This document shows positions 1 through 10,984 of a stretch of 64,000 nt of DNA, piece after piece. The stretch is from Onchidella celtica. Lineage: Eukaryota > Mollusca > Gastropoda > Systellommatophora > Onchidiidae. The stretch spans positions 16,858,450 to 16,922,449 of the forward strand of contig OZ007581.1 in the NCBI GenBank assembly GCA_963931925.1. The letters are read 5' to 3'. Below the pieces are notes generated by a model. It saw nothing but the letters and a program-made list of their open reading frames with translations. It did not search any database and was not told the origin of the DNA. The translations under genes were made by a program, and so were the position numbers. Numbering within the stretch: position 1 is the first letter of the stretch; each line of letters begins with the position of its first letter.

Positions 1-2583
1 CCACACCCTTTTTGAGAGTTTGCCAAAAGCTGTGGCCGCCTTTCCTATTCTGGCATTTATTTCAGTTGTTAGGTCTGTGCTACCACTGATGGTTGAGCCT
101 AGGTAGCAGAATTTTCCCACTTGCTCCAGAGGAGAGCCATTCAGCATGATTGGGTTGGGGTTTCTCAAGCCTTGTGTCAAAACTACAGTTTTTGAGACAC
201 TGATCTTTAGCATGAATTTGTCACAGGCTTTGGCAAGGCTATTGATGAGAGCCTGGAGCGTGGTTTCATCGTGGGCCACGATTGCAGCATCATCTGCGAA
301 GAGGAGCTCTTGTAACATAAAATGCTCTGTACGAGATTTTGCTTTTAGTCTGGCAACATTAAAAATGGAGCCGTCCACTCTGGTGTTAATAAGTACTCCA
401 CCTGAACATTGACCAAAGGCATTCTTGAGTAGGGCTGCAAAATATATACCAAATAAGGTAGGAGCAAGAACACATCCCTGCTTCACACCGCTGTTTACAG
501 CAAATGAATTGGATGTGCAGCCCTCAAAGTTGACACATGCCCTCATGTCAGTGTGGAAGGATGCAATAAGTTTTAGCAATGTTGGTGGACAGCCTATGGA
601 TTTAAGGACTGCATACAGGCCAGATCGGCTTACGGTGTCGAAAGCCTTTGTTAGGTCCACAAAGCATGTTATAAGCGGCCTGTTTTGTTCTTTACATTTT
701 TCTTGGATTTGCCGAAGTGCAAATATCATGTCAATAGTTGATCGTTTGCTTCGAAAGCCACATTGTGTTTCTGGTAAGACTTTTTCCGCCAGTTGTTGAA
801 GGCGGCAGAGGATGACGCGAGCAAAAGCCTTTCCAGTAATGCTGAGGAGGGATATGCCTCGATAGTTGTTGCAGTCGCCTTTGTCTCCTTTGTTCTTGTA
901 AAGTGTGACAATTTTGGCGTCTCTCATATCATGTGGTATCACGCCTTCTTTCCAACACTGCAGTAACAGATTATACAGGTGTGGTAATAGTGGGCCTTTT
1001 AGGTCTTTTAATACCTCTGCAGGAATGTTGTCACTTCCTGTGGCTTTTCCAGCAGACAGGTGGTCGATTGCATTGGAAAGCTCGACTAAGGAAGGTTCAG
1101 CGTCAAGTTCGGCCATTATTGGCAGTTTTTGGAGGTGTTCCTCAAAATCTGGTGGAATATTTTTCTCAGTTGAATACAACAGAGAGTAATGCTCTACCCA
1201 CCTATTCAGTTGTTCATTTTTATCTGTGATGGGTTCACCATTTACAGACTTAAGTGGGGCGCTTTTGGTGATGATTGGCCCAAGAGCTACTTTCATCTGA
1301 CTAAAGGCGGTTTTCATATCTCCCTTTTCATTTGCCTCTTGTATGCTGTTACACAAGTCTGTCCAGTATTTGTTGGCGCAACGTCTTCCCTCCAGCTGAA
1401 GTTTAGCTTTTGCATTTTTCAAACAAGTTTTTGTACTCTGATTGCAATTTTTGTTATACTCATTGAAAGCAGATTTCTTTTGCTCAATGAGAGGTAGGAG
1501 AATTTCGCTGTTCTGGGCTACCCAGTCGTTGTTTGAAACTTTATGCTGTCCAAAAGACTTGATGGCACAGTCATGAATTTTTGAACTGAGAGTGTTCCAT
1601 GTTTCATCTACCGAGTCACATTGGGTGACATTATCCATGCTTTCAGCAAATAACTTTTCAAATGACTTTCTATTTGATCCATCTCTGATTGCTGTTACAT
1701 TGATCTTAGGGATTGAAGGGGCTTTTGATCTGTATATTTTCTTGGCCGAAATTTTGATTTTGCTGACTACCAGTGCATGGTCGGTGTCACAGTCAGCACT
1801 GTGGAGGGAACGAGTTATTTTTATACAGCCCAAACTCTTCCTCCTTGAGAGAATAAGATCTAATTGATGCCAATGGCCAGACATGGGATGGCGCCATGAT
1901 GTTCTTTGGCATCTCTTAAGGTCAAAGTACGTGTTTGTAACACATAATGAGTTTACAGAGCATAGCTCCAGAAGGCGCTGCCCGTTTTCGTTGATGTTGC
2001 CAATGCCGAAGTGCCCAATGCACTTTGGCCATGCGGAGTGATCTGCTCCCACTCGAGCGTTAAAGTCACCCAGAATTAGCAGGCCTTCGGTGAGAGGGAT
2101 GTTGTGGAGAGTCCTCTGCAATCCCTCGTAGAAAATGTCTTTGGTTTCGTCAGAGGAGGTAAGTGTTGGGGCATAGACACAGATAATGTTGGTAAAACCA
2201 GACCGGGTGTTCAGTCTGAGTGTCATGATGCGTTCTGACACTCCAATTGGAGTTGCGATCGAATTGATAAGGGAGTTTTTTATGGCGAAGCCCACGCCGT
2301 GGATTCTCGGCTGTTCGCTGCTAAGGCCCTGCCAGAAGAAGGTGTAGTTTTCTTCTTTGACTGACCCGGAGTCGGGAAGTCGAGTTTCTTGAAGGGCAGC
2401 GATGTCGATGTTTAGTAGCTGAAGTTCTCGATCAATAATTTGGGATTTCCTGATGGAGTCAATATCAGTGAGATCTTGCTGTTGCAAGCCTGGGCGCATT
2501 GTTCTGACGTTCCAGGTACCAAGTTTTAGTATTTTTCTGTTTTTGCCAGGTGCACACTTTACGTCAGCTTTTCGACTTTTGGT
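1..2583 (-). CDS. LINE endonuclease-reverse transcriptase ORF, copy A (partial)
   Basis: Single polyprotein of a non-LTR retrotransposon that nicks target DNA and reverse-transcribes its own RNA there. One minus frame stays open from an in-frame stop at 2584-2586 to the window edge, checked at the endonuclease, linker and RT regions, so the C-terminus lies outside. The N-terminal APE-type endonuclease shows LGTWNVRTM, LQETRLPDSG, LGDFNARVG and DTDHALVV. The RT domain follows with YKNKGDKGDCNNYRGISLL, GFRSKRSTIDMIF, VDLTKAFDTV, SGVKQGCVLAPTLF and the catalytic LLFADDAA. No ATG precedes the endonuclease motif; the first in-frame Met is at 2497-2499, so the true start is unclear. It matches copy B motif for motif but differs at many residues, so it is a separate subfamily. 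RTE-like clade is inferred from domain order and C-terminal style. Confidence 0.88.
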
Positions 2584-3347
2584 CTAGCTCCAACCACCTT
2601 ATGAAGCAGGCTGACGTGGCGGAACAACACCCAACTGCCTGGGGGCTGCCCAGGTTACGGCGGGCGGTAGTTGATCAATGCAGCTGAAAAGCCGCTCCCA
2701 CCGACAGAGGGGACCCCTGGCGCTCATCCGTACGCCAAATGGATTGAGCTTATCACCGGTAACTGCCACCTCCCGTGTTGTGCCCATCCGTAACTGATGG
2801 CTGGAGTGTCCTCTCCAAATCGGAAATGGGTGGGCTTATAGAGGAGAGACAGACGCTTGCCAAGCCCGAGCAAACGCCTCCTCGTTTTGCTGCCTTGCCT
2901 GGGCTATTTTTAAGAGATGGTGCTTTGCCCAGAGGCACCACCCCTCTCTCTGCCATTCTAGTTAAACCCAAGGGAGAGACCAGGTCAATACATTTGGAAC
3001 TAGTCCGGCTGCAGGAGATGCTGGAAGCCAGTTTGATGCAGTTCTCCCTGACAACCACCTTCGGGTCTCCACTCCTGATTTTCTGTCTGGGTTTACTCCC
3101 ATAGCCTTTGCTATCATAGCAACACACAAGGCAGTGTGGTATTTGTATTCAGGGTTACCTTCCCCTAGTCTTCCTCTCTCCCGAAATGACCCACAAGACA
3201 GTGGGGGTGACAGTAGCAGGCTGTATTGTGTACTGTCATACAATAGCAGAAAACTCTGGCCTGACAGAGTATTGCCAACGAATATAGCTTTCAAAAATAT
3301 ATCCAAAGTATCTGTCTTTTCAGAATGTAATTTTTGTTGCATTTTTT
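2584..3347 (-). mobile_element. Probable 5' region of LINE copy A
   Basis: GC-richer stretch directly upstream of the copy A reading frame, ending where the 3' tail of copy B begins. A 62-codon frame at 2599-2787 is in phase with the main ORF but separated from it by stops, so it reads like a decayed leader or 5' UTR. I recognise no domain in it. It does not resemble the 5' region of copy B by eye. The 5' limit is set only by the AAT repeat of the neighbouring element and is approximate. Confidence 0.4.
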
Positions 3348-3504
3348 TATCGAAATAATAATAATAATAATAGTTCGTCCATCAGGTATGATGGTGACCT
3401 TAACAACACCAGAGGAATAAAGAACAGAAATTGTTGAGAATTTCAACACATGGACAATAAAGAGAACTAAAGGACACAGAGGACAGAATGGAAAGACTGT
3501 TCTT

Positions 3505-5655
3505 TCATGACTTATGGCTTCTCATGTGACTGATAAGTCCTATTTTTGCCCTGCAGACCCTTCCGCATAAATGACAAGAGTGCTCCGTTGGTTCAGTACC
3601 ACTGGGCCTTTTCTTGCGCCGTTCTCTTTTTTTGATAGCCTGCTGGACTCTGTCAGCTTCCCATGCTTTGCTGCCTCTGGTAAGGGCCGCCCTCCAATTT
3701 GCACGATCAAGCGAGAGCTTTTCCCACTCACTCACATCAATGGCAAAGGCCTTCAGTGATTGCTTGAGAGTGTCTTTGTAACGTCTCTTTGGGGCCCCAA
3801 CATTCCTCGTTCCATTGGAGAGCTCAGAGAAGAAGATTTGCTTAGGGAGTCTGGAGTCGGGCATTCTGACAACATGTCCTGCCCAACGTAGCTGAATTTT
3901 TTTCAGGTGGCAGAAGATGCTCAATTCCTTGGCACGATTGATGACCTCAGTGTCTGGAATTTTATCCTGCCATTTGATCCTTAGGATCTTTCTAAGGCAG
4001 GCCAGATGAAAGTGATTTAGCTTTCTGGCATGCGATTGGTACACTGTCCAGGTTTCAGCCCCATAGAGTAGGGTGGGAAGGACCACAGCATTGTACACTT
4101 TCAGCTTAGTGTCTGTGCGAATGCCGGCAACATCCCATACTCTCTTTCGAAGCCTGCCAAATGCAGAGCTGGCTTTGCTGATTCTTGAGAGAATTTCAGT
4201 ATCAACACGAGCCGCGGAAGACAGTGTACTGCCAAGATAGGTGAAGTTCTCCGACACCTTCAGAAGACTGTCATGGACTTTGATATTTGGGGTCACAGGA
4301 TACTTGTCGTCTGGAGTAGGCTGATGGAGCACTTCCGTCTTCTTTGTGCTTATTGTGAGGCCAAAGTTGTCACAGGCACTAGAGAACTTATCAACACAGT
4401 TTTGCATGCTATCCTCATCGTGTGCCAGAAGTGCACAATCATCAGCAAATAGTAGGTCACAGACTTGAGTACTTTTGGTTTTGGTTTTTGCCTGAAGTTT
4501 CCTGAGGTTGAATAGACTGCCATCAGTTCGGTACTTGATGCTTACCCCTTGAGAAGGAGAGCTAAAGGCTTCTTGTAGCATTGCAGAGAACATGATGCTG
4601 AACAGAGTTGGGGCTAAGACACAACCCTGTTTTACCCCATTTGTGACAGCAAAGGGCTCTGAAACACTGCCGTTGCTTTTGACTGCAGCTTGCATGCCAT
4701 CATGAAACTGGCGCACTATTGTGATGAATTCGGGTGGACACCCAAACTTCGCCAAGATTTTCCAGAGGCCTTCACGACACACTGTGTCAAATGCTTTTGT
4801 GAGGTCAACAAATGTGATATACAGCGCTTTATTTTGTTCCATGCATTTTTCCTGAATCTGTCTGGCAGCAAAAATCATATCCGCCGTTCCCCTCTCTTTA
4901 CGAAAGCCACATTGGCTCTCGGGAAGCAAGTCATTTGACGAGAGGTGATCAAGAAGGCGATTCAGAAGCATTCTTGCCAATATTTTGCCAGCAATTGAAA
5001 GTAGAGAGATTCCCCGATGGTTGTCACAGACTTGGCTGTCCCCTTTGTTTTTGTACAGATGGATGATTGAAGCATCTTTGAAGTCCTGTGGCAGCTTCCC
5101 TGCTTTCAACATATGATTGAACAACTCGGTCAACCTTTCAATAAGCTTTTCTCCACCGAAGGCATACACCTCAGCAGGAATTGAATCCACGCCTGGTGAT
5201 TTGTTAAAGGACATCTGATTTGTGGCAGTTCGGGTCTCATTTGCTGTGAATGGCTTGGCAAGAGCTGCATTAATAGGAGTCTGAGGGAGGAGGTCAATGG
5301 ACTCAGTATTTATATTTGATGGCCGATTTAGCACACCTCCGAAATGTTCTGCCCAACGCTGAATTATGGCATTCAATTCAACAATGCGTGTTGAACCATC
5401 TGTCGCAAGAAGTGGCGTAGTGCCAGAGCGGGATGGTCCAAACACAGCTCGGAGGCTCTCAAAGAACTTTCTAGTGTTGTTTGTGTCGGCATATTTCTGA
5501 GTTTCTCTTACTCGCTCTTCAAGCCAGTCATTTTTCATTTTCCTCAGCTTCTTCTGGAGTACACCCTTACATGCACGCAGTGCATCAGCTTTTGCTGTGG
5601 AAGAGGGGTCACTGCAGTGAGCTTGGATGAGACTATTTTTTTCTTTGATGAGCAC
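3505..5655 (-). CDS. LINE reverse transcriptase with C2H2 finger (downstream frame, copy B)
   Basis: A 716-codon frame beginning at an internal Met; the frame is open further upstream to about 5755. RT landmarks in order are LYKNKGDSQVCDNHRGISLL, GFRKERGTADMIF, VDLTKAFDTV, NGVKQGCVLAPTLF and the catalytic LLFADDCALL. The thumb/C-terminal region carries FTYLGSTLS, LLYGAETWTVY, CLRKILRIKWQDKIPDTEV and RWAGHVVRM, typical of RTE-like LINEs. The last 25 residues form a C2H2 zinc finger (C-x2-C-x12-H-x3-H), a plausible nucleic-acid contact. The frame itself has no internal stop. It is separated from its endonuclease only by the 5-bp insertion near 5756-5765. Confidence 0.9.
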   Translation of the reverse strand: MLIKEKNSLIQAHCSDPSSTAKADALRACKGVLQKKLRKMKNDWLEERVRETQKYADTNNTRKFFESLRAVFGPSRSGTTPLLATDGSTRIVELNAIIQRWAEHFGGVLNRPSNINTESIDLLPQTPINAALAKPFTANETRTATNQMSFNKSPGVDSIPAEVYAFGGEKLIERLTELFNHMLKAGKLPQDFKDASIIHLYKNKGDSQVCDNHRGISLLSIAGKILARMLLNRLLDHLSSNDLLPESQCGFRKERGTADMIFAARQIQEKCMEQNKALYITFVDLTKAFDTVCREGLWKILAKFGCPPEFITIVRQFHDGMQAAVKSNGSVSEPFAVTNGVKQGCVLAPTLFSIMFSAMLQEAFSSPSQGVSIKYRTDGSLFNLRKLQAKTKTKSTQVCDLLFADDCALLAHDEDSMQNCVDKFSSACDNFGLTISTKKTEVLHQPTPDDKYPVTPNIKVHDSLLKVSENFTYLGSTLSSAARVDTEILSRISKASSAFGRLRKRVWDVAGIRTDTKLKVYNAVVLPTLLYGAETWTVYQSHARKLNHFHLACLRKILRIKWQDKIPDTEVINRAKELSIFCHLKKIQLRWAGHVVRMPDSRLPKQIFFSELSNGTRNVGAPKRRYKDTLKQSLKAFAIDVSEWEKLSLDRANWRAALTRGSKAWEADRVQQAIKKRERRKKRPSGTEPTEHSCHLCGRVCRAKIGLISHMRSHKS

Positions 5656-5747
5656 TTTGATTTCATTATCATTATCATTGAACCAGTCCTGGTGCTTGCG
5701 GACAGGAAAACCAACTGTGCTGCTGGCGCAAGAGTGTACAGTCGTAT

Positions 5748-6737
5748 TTAGGTCAGTCCAGTCCAGCTCTGTTCAATGTTCTCAGGGTCAAAAGTCACGC
5801 AATCCAATTTTGAGGAGAGTTCTGATGAGAGCTCGCTCTGTTTCTCAGCTGAGCAGAGTTTTGAAACATTTAGGCGTTTAGGTGGCGCTTTCCCTTGAGG
5901 GCGTCTATTGCGCCTCAATGTTAGTCTGAGCTTACAAACAATGAGTCTGTGGTCAGTTCCACACTCGGCACCACACATCGCCTTTGTTACAAGGACATCC
6001 TTTCTGTCAGTCTTCCTCACAATGACATAGTCTATGAGATGCCGATGCTTTGAGCGGGGATGCATCCATGACGTTCTGTTTCTCACGGGGAGACTAAAAT
6101 TTGTGTTGGTAATGAACAGGCCAAATTCAGCGCACAAAGTAAGTAAGCGCAACCCATTGTTATTGCATGAACCAACTCCATGAGGGCCCAAAACATTTGG
6201 CCACGCTGAGATTTCGGAGCCAACCCTAGCATTGAAGTCCCCCAAGAGAATCAGCTTATCAGCTGCCGGGACAGAGCATATGACAGATTCTAGATCAGAA
6301 TAGAACTTGTCTTTGGCTTCATCTGGGTTTGTCATGGTGGGCGCATATGCGCTAATGAGGGTGGCTGACTGGCTTTTCCCAACTGGGATCCTGTGTGTCA
6401 TTAGCCTGTCATTTATTTCAATTGGCATGGACTGCAAGTTTCTGACAAGGTCATTTTTAATTGCAAACCCAACACCATGCTGTCTCGGTTCGACTGCACC
6501 CTTGCCTTTCCAGAAGAAGGTGTATCCACCACTGAGCTCTTTGAGTTGGCCACTATCAGGGAGTCTGGTCTCACTGAGTGCCACTATGTCCAGGTTGTAC
6601 CTGCTGAGCTCAATGGCAATAAGTGCAGTGCGTCTTTCCGGGTTGTTTGAGTTGTCCTGTAGTGTGCGTATATTCCAGGCTCCTAGCCTGAGTAAGCTGA
6701 ATTTCTTTTTGTTTCGACCGCAAAAAGTGATCCCCAC
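5748..6737 (-). CDS. LINE AP-like endonuclease (upstream frame, copy B)
   Basis: A 329-codon frame starting at an ATG, MGITFCGRNKKKFSLLRLGA. It contains the endonuclease/exonuclease/phosphatase fold motifs LGAWNIRTL, LSETRLPDSG (catalytic Glu), LGDFNARVG (Asp-x-Asn) and GTDHRLIV (Asp-His). In a working element this domain makes the first-strand nick that primes reverse transcription. It stops at 5748-5750 just after NIEQSWTGLT. A 5-bp unit is duplicated there; reading it once brings the frame into the RT frame. The protein is therefore truncated before the RT in this copy. Confidence 0.88.
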   Translation of the reverse strand: MGITFCGRNKKKFSLLRLGAWNIRTLQDNSNNPERRTALIAIELSRYNLDIVALSETRLPDSGQLKELSGGYTFFWKGKGAVEPRQHGVGFAIKNDLVRNLQSMPIEINDRLMTHRIPVGKSQSATLISAYAPTMTNPDEAKDKFYSDLESVICSVPAADKLILLGDFNARVGSEISAWPNVLGPHGVGSCNNNGLRLLTLCAEFGLFITNTNFSLPVRNRTSWMHPRSKHRHLIDYVIVRKTDRKDVLVTKAMCGAECGTDHRLIVCKLRLTLRRNRRPQGKAPPKRLNVSKLCSAEKQSELSSELSSKLDCVTFDPENIEQSWTGLT

Positions 6738-7604
6738 TGGTCGTGGTATACCAGTCAGGGTGATGTGAAGTGGGCTTTCTTTAGGGCACCTTTTCTAGCC
6801 CCTTCCTCAGTTGAGGTGAGCAGTGCTATCCTTAAATAAGGCTGCTCAGCTACTGTGGGTGCTGCCTCCCCACGCCTCCACTTCAATCGACGATGAAGCG
6901 ACCATAGCCCACAGCCACCAACGTGTAGGTCTGTGCTAACAGCTTCCAGTCTATCCAAACCTGCTGCCACCGCACTCGCCCATCGCCGTTGGAATTTTGA
7001 GAGGAAAGAAGACGAGACAAAGATGAAAGAAGACGAGGTGAGTGTTAAGACTGGCGCAAAGAATTTGTTTTTAGTGAGAAAGAGCTGCGCAAACATCAGA
7101 CTCACTCTCTCGCCTGGACACAACTTATCCAAGTGGCAAGAAAGGGTCAAGACGACTGGAAATGTATCCAGGTGCAGGAGGATGCCAGAGGGACAGTTAT
7201 ATTGCCTGACCGGCTGCCTGTAGGCTACTCCACAGCCTCGCAGTCCCAACTGACTAGGGTGAAAGACCCAAACCAAAGAACACCAATACTGGTGGATGCT
7301 CTGTGTCACGATATCCAGGCCAGAGTGACGGTATATTGCCATCTGCCCTATCAATCAACCACTGGCCTGCTGCCGCCAGCTTCGAAGCTGCGTCCGGGAA
7401 GTTTGCTCAATTCTTCGTCTGTGATTTAGGCAAACAAGCCTATGACCACACCGCTACCGGGGGCCAATATGAAGGACTCAATTACTGAGGGTCACATTGT
7501 GCCCTAGCATGTGGCCGTTGGGTTAGATGAAACCTCCTCCGCCCTGGCCGTTTGCACCGACAGGTGCACGCCCACTGATACCATGCTAGCGTACCAGTTC
7601 ATGA

Positions 7605-8415
7605 AACAGGTTGTACTGGATTACATGTTACCAGTAGTAGATTTTTCTGACCTGACAATATCGAAATACTAAAATGCAAATCAACACCAGCACGCCTTAA
7701 AGTTAATGAAAAATTACTGTTGCACCGATGGTTGAAGTAAAACTAGTGGAATAGAGCTGAAATTCAGTGGATTTATAATAATAGATGCAGTTATATTTTA
7801 ACTGGCCTTTCAGATGAACCGCATCCAGATCACAATAAATAACACCTTGCTTGGATTTTTCTTTCAATAGTAATTTATGTATTTTATAGACAAAGACTCC
7901 AACACTACATAATTCATGCTTCAGATTGAAAATAATAATAATAATAATCACTTGGAGAAACACTGCATACAAGCATAAAGTTATATGTCGGCAGAGTCAA
8001 CAGTGCCTATCTTGTCTCTAAATCGCACACCTGCCATCAGTATTAGTGTCCTTTCATTCATATGGAAGGTTCGACACAGTGCCTGCGTCACTTTCGTTTC
8101 AGAACATTATCTTCACGGTATTTTGAAATTATTAGTTGCATTCAAACTAAAACTTAACGAAACAATCTGAACTACGCCCTAAAAGTATTGAGGGGTTTAT
8201 ATGTGGGAGGTGGGGGGCGAGGATGAAATCCACCGTAATCAACAGTTCAGCATTCTGTGTGAAAATATTTAAAGTAGGTGTGGGGGGGGGGGAGAGAGAA
8301 AAAGATCAGGTAACCAAATTTAGGCTAAACATATGACAGCTAGGCCAGCTTTTCAGAAGCCACCATCATCTACGATCATTATTAATTTTATTTATCTATA
8401 TTTATTTATCCATCT
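7605..8415. other. Stretch without recognisable gene
   Basis: AT-rich sequence with no convincing ORF. It includes an AAT microsatellite at about 7927-7948 that could be the tail of a lost minus-strand LINE, and a short G-run near 8280-8291. Confidence 0.5.
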
Positions 8416-8420
8416 ATTTG

Positions 8421-8795
8421 TTTCATCATCATCATCATTGCCTTTCTCACCCTGGATCAGGGTATAGGCCACCAACAAACACTTTCCATCCCTCTCTATC
8501 ATGGGCCAGCCTCTTTACATTATTCCAAGTCTTTCCGCTTCGTTGCACATCATTTTCTCTGGCTCTTCTCCACGTTCCGCGCGGCCTTCCTCTTGATCTC
8601 TTGCCCTGGGGATTCCAATCCAATACCTTCTTCGCGATGCTGTTTCCTGGCCTCCTGAGAGTGTGGCCGATCCATCTCCATCGCCTCCTACCAATTTCCT
8701 CTCTGACTGGGCTCTGTCTTGTTCTTTTCCAAACAATTTCATTGCTGACCTTGTCTGTCCATCTGATCTTAAGTAGCTTCCTCAAACATCTGTTG
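8421..8795 (-). mobile_element. 3' end of a second RTE-like LINE (5'-truncated)
   Basis: A minus frame at 8785-8447 gives the C-terminal end of an RTE-type polyprotein: MRKLLKIRWTDKVSNE, then RRWRWIGHTLRR, GKRSRGRPRGTWRR and W-x-VFVGGLYPDPG before the stop. No RT catalytic core remains, so this is a dead 5'-truncated copy. It ends in an ATG/ATC trinucleotide tail at about 8425-8440, as expected of the 3' end. It belongs to a different subfamily from the two large LINEs to its left. Confidence 0.8.
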
Positions 8796-9049
8796 ATGAA
8801 AACTTGGTATTTGTTTACTTAATGATTTATTTATTTATTGTACGGCAGCATATTATTACACGGTTGACACGGTATTACCATGGACAAACTGGCAGTCAAA
8901 TAATCAGTCAATGGAATATTTACCTCCTCACCTTGTACAATAAATACAGTCAGAGATCCTCATGGACTTCACCGTGTAACGAAAGGTTTCAAAGTACTTG
9001 TAGCTTACTTAACACTGCAGATAACACGTTTACTTGGAGTATAATCGAC

Positions 9050-9071
9050 ATATATATATATATATATATAT
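9050..9071. repeat. (TA)n microsatellite
   Basis: Uninterrupted alternating TA tract. Confidence 0.9.
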
Positions 9072-9228
9072 GCAACACACCTGACTTCTGAAGTATGAAA
9101 CATAGAGAGAGGGCGGGCATTTTTCTCTTAAAATATTCAGAGAGACACCCCTGAAATGCAGAGATTCTGTGCAACACATTAAACTTAATGAGCTGATAAA
9201 ACATACTTGTGAGCATGTCTTTTGGGCA

Positions 9229-9498
9229 AGTTGGGGGGGGGGGGGGCTTTGTGGTGAGCGGTTCAGTTTTCTCATGACACATCTTGCACTGTGGAGCTTC
9301 GCCAATTGATTAAAACCCACTCGTCTCTCACTCTCACCTTCTCTTTCTCCATCCCTGTCCTTCTCTCACTCTCTCTCGGGCATGTAAAAAAAAAAAGGTA
9401 TGTGTATGGGGGAGGGCTCGATGGTGAGCGATTCAGTTTTCTCGTGACTCACCTTACACTGTGGGGCTTCACAAATAAACCCACTTCTCTCGCTCTCT

Positions 9499-9539
<41 letters not shown>

Positions 9540-9545
9540 TTCTCT
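9229..9545. repeat. Direct repeat pair with G-run and (TC)n tract
   Basis: A segment beginning GTGAGCG-TTCAGTTTTCTC and ending in an ACTGTGGAGCTTC-like string occurs twice, at about 9251-9335 and 9421-9500, offset by 170 bp. The first copy follows a long G-run (from about 9233) and the second is followed by a TC/CT dinucleotide tract (about 9498-9537). No coding potential beyond low complexity. Confidence 0.65.
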
Positions 9546-9834
9546 CTCTGCCCCCTCCACTGGAAATTGTTTGGAGGGCTGTTGGCCCCCATTTTTTTTT
9601 CATCTGATTTTTGTTAATAGCCCCTTCCCCCACCCCGACAGGTTTTGCTTCATAGGTGACATAATCTTTCTGCGTCCCATCTCAGCGGCATCCTTTTAAC
9701 TTATGACTGCCAATTATTTAGAATAGAGAAAAATTTAATCAACATATTGTTTTCTGTGTTCGTTTCGTTGCCTTTCATCTTCCGCGTCAGCTGCATTAAG
9801 AGCCTCTTCACATGAGGCGATTTACCAGCTTTTT

Positions 9835-9936
9835 GGGGGGGGGGGCGTATTAGAGAGAGAGAGAGAGAACGAGAGGGACACAGAAAGAGAGAGAGAGAGA
9901 GAGAGACATAGAAAGAGAGAGAGAGAGAGAGAGAGT
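9835..9936. repeat. G-run followed by (GA)n
   Basis: A G-run at about 9835-9845 is followed by interrupted GA dinucleotide tracts. Purine-rich simple repeat. Confidence 0.85.
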
Positions 9937-10141
9937 TATCGTTTTGATTTAGATCTAGCTACATCTACAATTTGTATTTTGTATTATATATTACAATATA
10001 TATGTTTTATGCTGGCTGTTAATTTTATCTGTGCCATGAGGAAACAGAAAAGTACTGAATGAAGACAAAACTGAGAAAGACAAAATTTAATGTCTGACTA
10101 ATGTTATCTGTATTTTGTATACTATACATCTTTAATTTTAT

Positions 10142-10400
10142 GTGGGAAATTTGCCTTAGTGTCATTGCAGCCGTTACAACTGGAGCAGTCACGTCGTCGC
10201 CACAGTAGGCTACAACGCCGGTCTGCGGTTGTTTTAGGTTTTTTTGGGGGGGGGGGGGGTGGTAGGTTAAATTTTATTCAATTTTGCCCGGACAGCGGCC
10301 TGTTCGGCCTGCTCTTTTCGATTTCCAACTGCCAAGGTATATCTTTAACGTGCACCACGTGCACACGGGCCCTCCGAGTTTTCCGTCCTTGGTCATGAGA
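10142..10400 (-). mobile_element. SINE family S3, headless copy (intact at the piggyBac target)
   Basis: Read on the minus strand, this matches the SINE halves flanking the piggyBac at 30122-33838. Shared strings include the GGAGGGCC block, TACCTTGGCA, AATTTTGCCC (complement) and the end before GCAAATTTCCC. It lacks the tRNA-like head present at 29917-29990, so it is 5'-truncated or diverged there. A G-run of about 14 bases (near 10245-10258) interrupts the body. It serves as the unoccupied reference: the piggyBac site falls at the TTAA equivalent near 10338-10342 here. Confidence 0.7.
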
Positions 10401-10469
10401 TGATATGGTCTCAATTCACACCATTACAAAGCTTGAAATTCTTTCTTATTCACCTTTTATATTCTACAA

Positions 10470-10654
10470 GAAACAGTGCGAGGAGGCAGAAGGAGAGGAA
10501 GACAGAGAAAGAGATGGGAGGATAACATCAGTGAATGGACTGGCCTCACACTCAGCAACTGCATAGGAGCGTGTGAGATTGAGAACCGGGAGGAATGGAG
10601 GAGGCTGTTTGGGAAGTCTTTTGTTGCGCCCCAACGGTCTTCTCAGACTCTGGG

Positions 10655-10660
<6 letters not shown>
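10470..10660 (+). mobile_element. 3' end of a third RTE-like LINE
   Basis: The plus frame 10476-10658 reads GGRRRGRQRKRWEDNISEWT, then NREEWRRLFGKSFVAPQRSS and a stop. The RGRQRKRWEDNI-EWTGL and RR-W...KS-V-PQR pattern is the C-terminal end of an RTE-type LINE polyprotein as I know it from other animals. Only the last 60 residues remain. A GA/GATA-rich tract follows directly and may have grown from its tail. Confidence 0.7.
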
Positions 10661-10686
<26 letters not shown>

Positions 10687-10779
10687 GGAGAGAGAAAGAG
10701 ATAGATAGATACATTGATAGATAGATAGATAGAGAGAGAGAAAGAAAAAGAAAGAGAGAAAGAGATAGATAGATACATT

Positions 10780-10813
<34 letters not shown>

Positions 10814-10930
10814 AAGAGATAGATACATACATTGATAGATAGATAGATAGAGAGAGAGAGAGAAAAAGAAAGAGAGAAAGAGATAGATAGATAGAGAGAC
10901 AGACAGAGGGAGAGAGAGAGAGGGTAAAAG
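10655..10930. repeat. GA/GATA compound satellite
   Basis: About 275 bp of GAGA tracts alternating with GATAGATAGATACATTGATA blocks. The GATA/ACATTGATA block recurs three times. The long minus-strand frames here encode only Ser/Leu/Tyr low-complexity repeats. Confidence 0.9.
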
Positions 10931-10984
10931 AATGAAATCAGGAAGAAAAAGAAAAAGGGAATGAAGGAGGAGATAATAGGAGTA

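Larger units (their letters stand above)
3348..7600 (-). mobile_element. Near-complete RTE-like LINE, copy B
   Basis: Minus-strand non-LTR element. From 5' to 3' it holds a leader (about 7600 to 6738), an endonuclease frame (6737-5748), an RT frame with C-terminal zinc finger (to 3505), a short 3' UTR (3504-3372) and an AAT/ATT microsatellite tail (about 3352-3371). Short trinucleotide tails are usual for RTE-type LINEs. The two frames were evidently one ORF, broken by a 5-bp duplication. The 5' limit is not defined, because I found no target-site duplication. It lies head-to-tail with copy A, whose upstream region starts where this tail ends. Confidence 0.75.

Noticed and set aside
146-1867. 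Plus-strand frames of 90-125 codons in LINE copy A
   Set aside because: They are antisense to a continuous RT/endonuclease reading frame with clear catalytic motifs.
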